Source of the DNA: CAZWCX01 sp964632945
Lineage (GTDB): Bacteria > Planctomycetota > MHYJ01 > WSZJ01 > CAZWCX01
Length of the DNA: 13,811 nucleotides
NCBI GenBank assembly: GCA_964632945.1
Contig: CAZWCX010000160.1
Coordinates: 1-13,811 of the forward strand
Reading direction: 5' to 3'
This document shows, piece after piece, positions 8,506 through 13,811 of the stretch. The notes beneath the pieces were generated by a model. That model was not told where the DNA came from and did no database searches. It saw only the letters and a list, made by a program, of their open reading frames with translations. Within the stretch, counting starts at the first letter, position 1. Every line of letters begins with the position of its first letter. The translations under genes and the position numbers were made by a program.

Positions 8506-8690
8506 AGCGTCGATTCCGATGTCGTTGCAGAGGCCCCCGCGCGGCGCGGGCGGGAGGAACTTCGTCTGGTCGACCGGTCCCGTCGGGCGACGGCATCTCG
8601 ACGGCCGCGCCGCCCTCGGGGAGGGTGGCCCGCCGCGCGCGCGGCGGGGATCGCCCGTCCCCCGGGTGCGAAGGCGATGGCGGCCGGACT
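8506..8690 (-). promoter_or_regulatory. Structured spacer between EIIA and HPr genes, with 20-bp palindrome
   Basis: This gene-free 185 bp contains three stem-loops: a perfect 20-bp palindrome of C and G at 8629-8648; CCGTC/GACGG with a 4-base loop at 8580-8593; and CCCGCG/CGCGGG with a 3-base loop at 8536-8550. None is followed by a T-tract. They may act in mRNA processing, in stability differences between ptsN and ptsH, or as partial terminators. The region is long for an operon whose next junction is a 1-nt overlap. Confidence 0.35.
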
Positions 8691-9185
8691 CTACGGCGTG
8701 GCGGCCTTGCTCCCGGCCGCGAGCTCCTCGTCCACCTCGTGGAAGAGCTCCAGGATGTCCTTGACCCCCTTGGCTTGACGCAGGAACTTGCAGAAATTCA
8801 CCCGCTTCACCGCCTGGAAGATCTTCTGCAGCGCCTGGATGTGGGCGTCGGCCTTGTCGAAGGGGGAGACGACGAGAAAGACGAGGTGCACCGGCTCGCC
8901 ATCCACGGCATTGAAGTCGATTCCCTCCGCGGAGCGGCCGAACGCGCCCAGGATGGTGTCCAGGTTCTCCAGCTTGGCGTGGGGCACGGCCACTCCGTTG
9001 CCGATCCCCGTGCTGCCCAGCTTTTCGCGCTTCTCCAGCGCCGCCACGACGTCGGTCGTCTTCAGGTTGGCCGACTTGTGGGTTTCCCGGATCACCTCCA
9101 CGAGCTCCTTCATCGCCCCTTTCTTGTCCGTGGCCTGCAGGCGGTCGATGATCGTCCCCCGCGAGATGAAGTCCACCAGTTTCAT
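8691..9185 (-). CDS. ptsN: PTS EIIA protein of the fructose/nitrogen class (PtsN-like)
   Basis: This 164-residue single-domain protein accepts phosphate from HPr. The signature LGSTGIGNGVAVPHAKL places the phosphorylated His at H69 in VPHAKL. The chain continues FLVVSPFDKADAHIQALQKI, as in EIIA-Fru and EIIA-Ntr proteins. The ATG at 9185 has an excellent AAGGAG 9 nt upstream; an in-frame GTG start 25 codons earlier lacks one. It stands alone, not fused to EIIB or EIIC. It sits next to hpf, as ptsN does in many Proteobacteria (rpoN-hpf-ptsN), which favours a regulatory role over sugar uptake. The family fits strongly; the exact PtsN orthology is inferred from context. Confidence 0.93.
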   Translation of the reverse strand: MKLVDFISRGTIIDRLQATDKKGAMKELVEVIRETHKSANLKTTDVVAALEKREKLGSTGIGNGVAVPHAKLENLDTILGAFGRSAEGIDFNAVDGEPVHLVFLVVSPFDKADAHIQALQKIFQAVKRVNFCKFLRQAKGVKDILELFHEVDEELAAGSKAATP

Positions 9186-9312
9186 CCGTCCGTTCTCCTT
9201 CCCACGCAGGGGGTGCTCCCCCGCCTCGCCGCGGCAGACCCACAGCCTGTGCGCGCCCACGGCCTCGGTTCTCCCCCGGCAGGGGCCGGGCCCCGGAACC
9301 CCTCCCGGGCTC
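9186..9312. other. Spacer between hpf and EIIA genes with stem-loop
   Basis: The spacer contains GGGGC/GCCCC around a 3-base loop (about 9282-9294), enclosed by GGTTC (about 9267) and GAACC (about 9300). No T-run and no convincing promoter are visible. It is probably part of a continuous operon transcript. Confidence 0.3.
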
Positions 9313-9690
9313 CTACCACCAATCCTCCTCTTCCAGCGCCGAGCCGTCCCCGCCCGCAGGTTGCGTCAGCGTCTTCTTCTTGGCGGCGACTCCCCTCGGT
9401 CGATGGTTCTTGATCTTCTCCTTGAACTTGGTCAGCTGGCGCTCCACCTTCGCGTGGACCTTGTCGAGCGCCGCCTGAATGTCCGCGTCCTTCGCCCGGG
9501 CAACCACCTGCGTATGCCGCGTGGCCGAGACGATGAATTCCGCCGTGTACTTCTCGCCGTCCACATCCAGGACGATCTCGATCTTGCCGATGCGGTCGTA
9601 GTACTTCCACATCCGCTCCGCACGCTCCCGCGCGTACTCCTTCATCTCCGGGGTGACCCGCAGGTGGCGCGCCGTGATCGTGATATTCAA
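9313..9690 (-). CDS. hpf: Ribosome hibernation promoting factor, short form (HPF/RaiA family)
   Basis: This 125-residue protein belongs to the S30AE/sigma54-modulation family that binds the 30S decoding centre in stationary phase. Its start reads NITITARHLRVTPEMKEYA, exactly the family N-terminus. I therefore place initiation at the TTG at 9690, preceded by AAGGAGG only 4 nt upstream; no ATG or GTG fits. The S30AE domain covers about residues 1-97. A basic stretch (KNHRPRGVAAKKK) and an acidic tail ending EEEDWW follow. The long-HPF dimerisation domain is absent, so it is of the short type that in E. coli works with RMF or as RaiA. It lies 28 bp after the metallophosphoesterase gene and upstream of the PTS genes. 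Confidence 0.93.
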   Translation of the reverse strand: MNITITARHLRVTPEMKEYARERAERMWKYYDRIGKIEIVLDVDGEKYTAEFIVSATRHTQVVARAKDADIQAALDKVHAKVERQLTKFKEKIKNHRPRGVAAKKKTLTQPAGGDGSALEEEDWW

Positions 9691-9718
9691 AACGCCTCCT
9701 TCGCGCGTTCGCACGCGC

Positions 9719-10489
9719 CTACTTTCCGATGGACAGCCGCTCCGCGATGCGCGGATCGAGTTGCGGGATCTTCCGAATCTTCTCCTGCGTGGCCCCGATC
9801 GGGTACTCCAGCCGGTGGTACCAGAGTCGCTTCCCGTCGAAGGTGACATAGCAGGCCCGGTTGTCCCCGTCCCGCGGCTGACCCACGGAGCCGACGTTGA
9901 CGATGTACTTCTCGTTCTCCTTGAACTCGTACTGGTTGTCGATCTCGCCCGGGGTCAGGAACTTGCTCTCCTGATTGATGATGCCGGGATCGTGCGTGTG
10001 CCCGACGAAGCACACCCACTCGAAACGGCTGAAGATGTCCTTGATCTTTGCCGGAACCTCCCCCAGCAGGTCCTCGCACTCGCTGCGGAGGATGTACTCC
10101 ATCGTGGGGTCGCGCGGCGATCCGTGGACCAGAAGGGCCCGGTCCAGATGGTGGGTGAGGGGCAGGCTCTTCAGGAATTCCCACCGCTGCTTTCGGACCT
10201 TCCCGGACAGCCATCCCGGCTTGAGCTGACTGCGCGTCCAGTCGATGGCCTCGCGCGCAAGCGGGTTGAAGCCGAGCGCCTCATTCACGACCGCCTCGTC
10301 GTGATTCCCGCGCAGGGTGAGCGCCCAGGCCATCGCGTGATCCACGCATTCCACCGGATCCGGCCCGTAGCCCACCACGTCTCCGAGGCAGAAGATATGG
10401 TCGTTCGGAATCCCCTTGCCCTCGATATCCTTGAGAACCACCTTCAGCGCCTCGAGGTTCCCGTGGATATCCGATATGATCGCCCACAT
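9719..10489 (-). CDS. Calcineurin-like metallophosphoesterase
   Basis: This 256-residue cytoplasmic phosphoesterase has the full metal-binding set: D7-x-H9 (SDIHGN), GD37 followed by VVGYGPDP, GNHD (61-64), H122 in LLVHGSPRDP, and GHTH (163-166). This is the YfcE/Metallophos_2 type of two-metal hydrolase, acting on phosphomonoesters or phosphodiesters; the substrate cannot be read from sequence. The GYGPDP text is common in bacterial proteins annotated as serine/threonine phosphatase-like or diadenosine-tetraphosphatase-like. There is no signal peptide. It is the first gene behind the promoter at 10547-10576 and is followed 28 bp later by hpf, so it may supply a dephosphorylation or nucleotide-turnover step tied to the starvation response; that link is inference. 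Confidence 0.93.
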   Translation of the reverse strand: MWAIISDIHGNLEALKVVLKDIEGKGIPNDHIFCLGDVVGYGPDPVECVDHAMAWALTLRGNHDEAVVNEALGFNPLAREAIDWTRSQLKPGWLSGKVRKQRWEFLKSLPLTHHLDRALLVHGSPRDPTMEYILRSECEDLLGEVPAKIKDIFSRFEWVCFVGHTHDPGIINQESKFLTPGEIDNQYEFKENEKYIVNVGSVGQPRDGDNRACYVTFDGKRLWYHRLEYPIGATQEKIRKIPQLDPRIAERLSIGK

Positions 10490-10546
10490 GGCTGCGGTTC
10501 TGCCCCCCGGCGAACGTGTGGGTGGGGACCGGACTTGCTTGACAGG

Positions 10547-10576
10547 ATCTTAGCACACCCGAATTCCGGGGCACAA
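10547..10576 (-). promoter_or_regulatory. Extended -10 promoter of the metallophosphoesterase-hpf-PTS operon
   Basis: On the minus strand, TAAGAT (10547-10552) is preceded by TGTGC, matching the extended -10 element. TTGTGC (10571-10576) lies 18 bp upstream as the -35 box. The start near 10540 gives a leader of about 50 nt before the ATG at 10489. It lies in the 143-bp gap behind the glycosyltransferase gene. Confidence 0.55.
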
Positions 10577-10632
10577 GAGAATTGCATGTCGGTTCCCGTC
10601 CGGAAGACCTTAAGTCGAAGAAACTCCGAACG

Positions 10633-11820
10633 TTAGGCCTCGGAAGCCGTCGCTTCCGGGGGGGACAGCCGGTCATACAGCCGGATCAATTCCAGAACCA
10701 TCCCCCGGGCCGAGAAGCGCTCGCGGACCTCCCGACACCCCTGCTCCGCGAGGGACCGGGCGGTTTCCGGATCGGTCAGGACGTCTCGCATGGCGCGCTC
10801 CAGGCCCAGGACGTCGCGAGCGGGCACCAGTGCGCCGGTCCGGCCGGGAACAACCACCTCCCGCGCCCCGTCGACGTCGAAGGCGACGACGGGGCGCCGG
10901 CACAACAGCGCCTGCGGCACGACCCGGGGCAGGCCCTCGCGCAAGCTGGCGTGAACCACCGCGTCGGCGGCGTGCAGCAAGGGCGGAATTCGTTCGGGCG
11001 GGACGAGTCCGAGGAACGTCACCCGGGCGCGAATTCCCATTTGCTCGGCCTCGGCTTCGAGTTCCGCGCGCCGGATCCCGTCTCCGATGAAGAGGAGTCG
11101 CGCGCGGGGGTGATCGTTTGCGAGCGCCCGGAAGGCCGCGAGCACATACTCGTGCCCCTTCAACTCGAACAGGCGGGCCACCTTGGCGAAGACGACTTCG
11201 TCCGGGGAGAACCCGAGTTCGGCGCGCACGCGGTCCCGGTCGCCGGCCGCGGCGAAGAACGGCTCGAGTTCCATGCCGCTGGCAATCGTTCGGTAGCGAT
11301 CGGGTGTGCCGATGCCGACCGCGAGGGACTGGTCGCGCATCGCCTCCGCGACGGTGACGAAGGCGTCGGTCACCGGCGCGACGACTCGCTCGGCCAGGAC
11401 GTACAGCCGGTTGAGCCAGCGGGACTGGTACGGGTGGAAGGAGAGTCCGTGGACGGTGTGGATGACGACCGGGACCCGGGTGAGCCAGGCGGCGGCGCGG
11501 CCGAGGATCCCCGCCTTGGCGCTGTGGGTGTGGACGATGCGCGGACGGACGCGGCGAAAGATCCGGACCAGGGCCGCGAGCGCGGCAAGGTCGTGGAGGG
11601 GGTGGATCTCCCGGCGAAGGGAATCGACCACTTCGACCGGAATGCCGCCGGCGCGGGCGCGTTCGAGGAGGCTGCCCTCCGGTCCGAGGGCCGGGCCGGT
11701 GACGAGCCGCGCGTCGAACCGGGGATTCCGTTGCAGCCCCTCGAGGGTGAGGAGCGTGTTTTCCTGGGCGCCGCCGAGGATCATGCGCGTGATGACGTGG
11801 AGGACGACGATGGGCGGCAT
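10633..11820 (-). CDS. GT4-family glycosyltransferase
   Basis: This 395-residue protein has the GT-B fold. The N-terminal domain starts VVLHVITRMILGGAQENTL, the glycine-rich acceptor loop of GT4 enzymes, and contains HTHSAKAGILGR. The C-terminal nucleotide-sugar domain holds VARLFELKGHEYVLAAF, LLFIGDGIRR and REGLPRVVPQALL. In the usual E-x7-E motif the second acid is Gln here, a variant seen in many members of this clade. I chose the ATG at 11820 because family members begin just before LHVITR. The frame extends to a GTG at 11868, but that codon lies inside a strong hairpin and lacks a ribosome binding site. No good Shine-Dalgarno precedes the ATG either. Likely role: transfer of a sugar to cell-surface polysaccharide or lipid; the specific sugar is unknown. 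No other polysaccharide genes are in view. Confidence 0.9.
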   Translation of the reverse strand: MPPIVVLHVITRMILGGAQENTLLTLEGLQRNPRFDARLVTGPALGPEGSLLERARAGGIPVEVVDSLRREIHPLHDLAALAALVRIFRRVRPRIVHTHSAKAGILGRAAAWLTRVPVVIHTVHGLSFHPYQSRWLNRLYVLAERVVAPVTDAFVTVAEAMRDQSLAVGIGTPDRYRTIASGMELEPFFAAAGDRDRVRAELGFSPDEVVFAKVARLFELKGHEYVLAAFRALANDHPRARLLFIGDGIRRAELEAEAEQMGIRARVTFLGLVPPERIPPLLHAADAVVHASLREGLPRVVPQALLCRRPVVAFDVDGAREVVVPGRTGALVPARDVLGLERAMRDVLTDPETARSLAEQGCREVRERFSARGMVLELIRLYDRLSPPEATASEA

Positions 11821-11839
11821 GGGGCGGGGGGCGGAGCGC

Positions 11840-11868
11840 GTGGCGGCCCCGGCGGGGGCGGTCGCCAC
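11840..11868 (-). promoter_or_regulatory. Two-tier leader hairpin upstream of the glycosyltransferase gene
   Basis: GTGGCG (11840-11845) pairs with CGCCAC (11863-11868). Inside it, GCCCC (11846-11850) pairs with GGGGC (11855-11859) around a 4-base loop, with a 3-base bulge on one side, giving eleven base pairs in all. It ends 19 nt before the ATG at 11820 and 75 nt after the CvpA-family gene. There is no T-run, so it is more likely an attenuating or translation-affecting structure than an intrinsic terminator. Confidence 0.4.
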
Positions 11869-11943
11869 GGGGATCCGATGGTCGGGGACCCTGGGCAGTC
11901 GGTAAGCCGCAGATTCCGGAACGGGCCGTCCGGGGGCGCGCGG

Positions 11944-12603
11944 CTACTTCGCGCCGCCGTCTTTTTCGCCCGCGGGGGAAGATTCGTTCGCGGGCGGAGG
12001 GGCGTTGCCGGGCGCCGGACCCACCGCGTCGTGCACGGCGTCCGACCCGGCCTTCGCCCCCGCCTCCCGGGCCCGTTCGAGGGCGCGCTTCTTGATCGCC
12101 TCGAACCACTCCCCCACTTTCTTTTTTTGTTCCTCGGGGATGGCCAGCAGGACGGTGCGGGTGGCTTCGAGGACCGGCGGGCCCAGGCGCGACTGCTCCA
12201 CCTCCGGCGTGAAGGCTTGGATCGGAATGACCACGATACCCAGGAGCACTACGCCGCAGACCAGTCCCGCCTTGACCAAGCCGAGGACCCCGCCGAATAC
12301 CCGGTCGATCGGCTTGAGTTCCGCGGCCTTCATTGCCCGCTCGATCAGCACCACGATGAGGAAGAGGACGAGATAGACGCCGACGAACGTGAGGAAGTAG
12401 GCGAGGCCCTTCAGGACGGTCGGGCTCGTTTCCGACATGCGCTGCCCGAGCCAGGTCGCCACCGGCTGGTGAAAGTAGAGCGTGGCGTAGCAGGAAATGC
12501 CGAAGATGACGAGTCGGGCGACCTGCCACAGCAGTCCGCTGATGAACCCGAGCACGGTGCCGATCACGAGGACCAGGAACACCGACACATCGACCCAGTT
12601 CAC
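11944..12603 (-). CDS. CvpA-family membrane protein
   Basis: This 219-residue protein has four membrane helices (about 5-20, 22-46, 64-87, 104-128). Between helices 3 and 4 lies LKPIDRVFGGVLGLVKAGLV, the conserved CvpA motif (D-R-x-x-G-x-x-x-G). The C-terminal part is a charged helix followed by a low-complexity tail rich in Ala, Pro and Gly. CvpA proteins are linked to colicin V export and envelope integrity; their mechanism is not settled. I chose the GTG at 12603, which overlaps the truA stop as GTGA and has GGAGG 10 nt upstream. Another GTG at 12612 would be too close to that site. Confidence 0.88.
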   Translation of the reverse strand: MNWVDVSVFLVLVIGTVLGFISGLLWQVARLVIFGISCYATLYFHQPVATWLGQRMSETSPTVLKGLAYFLTFVGVYLVLFLIVVLIERAMKAAELKPIDRVFGGVLGLVKAGLVCGVVLLGIVVIPIQAFTPEVEQSRLGPPVLEATRTVLLAIPEEQKKKVGEWFEAIKKRALERAREAGAKAGSDAVHDAVGPAPGNAPPPANESSPAGEKDGGAK

Positions 12604-13352
12604 GGGTACCACACCTCCATGAGGTAGAGGCCCCCTGCGGGCGCGGTCGGTCCCGCGTGCTTGCGCCGGCCGGAAGCGAGGATGCGCGGCACTTCGTCGG
12701 CGGGCAGGCGTCCATGGCCGACGAGGGCGAGCGTTCCGACGAGGGTGCGGACCATCTTGTACAGGAAACCGTCGCCGCCGACGCGGATTTCAACATAGGG
12801 AGGGTGGAAATCGATGTCAACCGTTTTGACCGTGCGCACGGTGTTCTTGTCTTTCGGGACCTCGACCGCGAAGGCCCGAAAGTCATGGGTTCCGATCAGG
12901 GGGCGGGCCCCCTCGCGCATGGCCAGGACGTCGAGCGGCCGGCGCACCAGCCACGCGCGGTCGCGCTCCAGGGGCGATCGGGCGCGGCGGTTGAGGATGC
13001 GGTAGAGGTAGGTCTTGCCGAGCGCCGAATACTGGGCGTGAAAGTCGGAGGCCACCTCCTGCGCGGACAGGACCGCGACGTCCGGAGGCAGGTGGGCGTT
13101 GAGCGCGTCGGGGAGAGCCTCGCAGGCGATCGCCGACATCGTGAAGAAATTCGCCGCCTGTCCGCGGGCGTGGACCCCCGCGTCGGTCCGTCCGGCGCCC
13201 TGCACGTGGACGCGATCCCCCGTGACTCCGAACACCGCCTCCTGCAACGCGGATTGCACCGACGGGGCGTTCGCCTGGGTCTGCCAGCCCCCGAATCGGG
13301 TGCCGTCGTATTCCACGAGCAGCTTCACGTTACGCCCGGCGCGCGGCTGCAT
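12600..13352 (-). CDS. truA: tRNA pseudouridine(38-40) synthase TruA
   Basis: This 250-residue enzyme converts uridines 38-40 of the tRNA anticodon stem to pseudouridine. The catalytic motif GAGRTDAGVHARGQ gives the nucleophile D57. The N-terminus (VKLLVEYDGTRFGGWQTQ) and the C-terminal GDGFLYKMVRTLVGTL are both textbook TruA, and the length is normal. The ATG at 13352 lies 6 bp after the stop of the small membrane-protein gene; a GTG at residue 9 is an alternative start. The TGA overlaps the start of the CvpA-family gene. Confidence 0.97.
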   Translation of the reverse strand: MQPRAGRNVKLLVEYDGTRFGGWQTQANAPSVQSALQEAVFGVTGDRVHVQGAGRTDAGVHARGQAANFFTMSAIACEALPDALNAHLPPDVAVLSAQEVASDFHAQYSALGKTYLYRILNRRARSPLERDRAWLVRRPLDVLAMREGARPLIGTHDFRAFAVEVPKDKNTVRTVKTVDIDFHPPYVEIRVGGDGFLYKMVRTLVGTLALVGHGRLPADEVPRILASGRRKHAGPTAPAGGLYLMEVWYP

Positions 13353-13358
13353 GGGCGC

Positions 13359-13601
13359 CTACGCCTCTCGTCCGGCGGGATTCTCGCCGGACGGCTTGGG
13401 GAAGAAGGAACAGACGTCCACCCCGAAGTAGCGCAGGAAGGAAAGGAACAGCAGGGCGGCCACGAACTCGTCGATGTTGCCGATGACGCGCTCCGTGTCC
13501 GGGACGAATTCCATGTGACCGCCGAACGGATTGAGCAGGTAGAGGGCGGACAGGACTCCGATCACCCAGACCCACAGGGAGCGGAAGAAGGTGCCGAGCA
13601 T
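13359..13601 (-). CDS. Small YkvA/DUF1232-like membrane protein
   Basis: This is an 80-residue protein. I chose the ATG at 13601 because GGAG lies about 8 nt upstream; the frame is open further up, but that part is Arg-rich and not protein-like. The order ALYLLNPFGG, then VPDTERVIGNIDEFVAALLFL (residues about 33-54) matches the DUF1232 pattern (PD...IGNIDE) found in YkvA-like proteins. Hydrophobic helices at about 6-23 and 49-61 suggest a small membrane protein. It leads the truA-cvpA cluster with a 6-bp gap; its function is unknown. Confidence 0.75.
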   Translation of the reverse strand: MLGTFFRSLWVWVIGVLSALYLLNPFGGHMEFVPDTERVIGNIDEFVAALLFLSFLRYFGVDVCSFFPKPSGENPAGREA

Positions 13602-13811
13602 GCGGCCTCTCCGGCGCAGGGGGGCGCGGGACGGTCGCACGCGAGGGCGGATCGCGCGGCGACCGGGCCGTCGCCCCGGTTCTGATCGGGTTGTCGAAGT
13701 CCTGCGGGGGCATCCGCGACGCCGGCAGGTACCGGCGCGTCCCCCCCATTCGGGATCGAGTGGGGCTTCAACCTTGATTTCCCAGGTTGGTCCGGTCGCT
13801 TTTCGCGCCGG
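13602..13811. other. Window-edge region, no supported gene
   Basis: No frame here has a convincing start. On the minus strand one frame ends in a TGA at about 13768-13770 and could be the last codons of an upstream gene. Just after it, CCCCA/TGGGG and TCG/CGA form an imperfect hairpin (13744-13765), as a terminator might, but no T-run follows. I see no clear promoter for the truA cluster, which may lie outside the window. Confidence 0.3.

Noticed and set aside
9691..9849. Upstream extension of hpf that would overlap the metallophosphoesterase gene
   Set aside because: The extra residues are Arg/Ser-rich and unlike any HPF; the family N-terminus begins at the TTG at 9690.
10539..10544. TTGACA on the plus strand as a -35 box
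   Set aside because: No -10 box is found 16-18 bp downstream and there is no plus-strand gene to drive.
12604..12612. GTG at 12612 as start of the CvpA-family gene
   Set aside because: It lies one base from the GGAGG; the GTG at 12603 has suitable spacing and a GTGA overlap with truA.
10582..12627. Long plus-strand frame (about 680 codons) opposite the same genes
   Set aside because: It is antisense to recognised genes, rich in Gly/Arg/Asp repeats typical of complementary-strand translation, and has no ribosome binding site.
10673..12886. Very long minus-strand frame (over 700 codons) crossing the glycosyltransferase and CvpA-family genes
   Set aside because: It is Arg/Pro/Gly-rich with no domain, and it overlaps two well-recognised proteins in another frame; a GC-rich shadow.

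Overview
The window is very GC-rich and densely coded, with almost all genes on the minus strand. I infer a bacterium of the Planctomycetota or a related lineage, with moderate confidence. The best clue is the protein at 2590-3501. It combines a zinc ribbon, a DUF4190-like membrane domain and a C-terminal region resembling the planctomycete H-X9-DG (DUF1559-type) pseudopilin family. A regulatory-looking PTS with no sugar permease and several large secreted or membrane proteins of unknown role also fit. There are no rRNA or tRNA genes, no CRISPR array, no transposase and no phage gene.

Right part (13601 down to 10633, minus strand): a small YkvA/DUF1232-like membrane protein, truA (tRNA pseudouridine synthase), a CvpA-family membrane protein and a GT4 glycosyltransferase. 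The first three are tightly packed (6 bp gap, then a GTGA overlap). The glycosyltransferase follows a 123-bp leader that contains a two-tier hairpin.

Middle part (10576 down to 4987, minus strand): an extended -10 promoter drives a calcineurin-like metallophosphoesterase, followed by a short ribosome hibernation factor (hpf/raiA type), a PTS EIIA of the Fru/Ntr class, HPr and Enzyme I. This is a PEP to EI to HPr to EIIA phosphorelay with no EIIB or EIIC here, so its output is probably regulatory. HPr has Ala where the HPr-kinase target Ser would be. Downstream lies a secreted 462-residue protein ending in a single DnaJ-like zinc knuckle. Its gene ends about 50 nt before a strong hairpin followed by TTTT.

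Left-centre (4692 down to 1805): two divergent sigma70-type promoters lie 36 bp apart. The plus-strand one drives the only plus-strand gene, a pentameric ligand-gated ion channel homologue (Cys-loop receptor superfamily without the cysteines). The minus-strand one drives the zinc-ribbon/DUF4190/H-X-DG protein, whose stop overlaps the start of an M50-type intramembrane metalloprotease (HESGH).

Left end (1665 down to 1, minus strand): another clear promoter drives a 75-residue coiled-coil protein, a membrane protein with a possible PH-like domain, and an unidentified protein cut by the window edge.

The most noteworthy items are the ion channel, the metallophosphoesterase-hibernation factor-PTS operon, the translationally coupled zinc-ribbon/M50 pair and the secreted zinc-knuckle protein.
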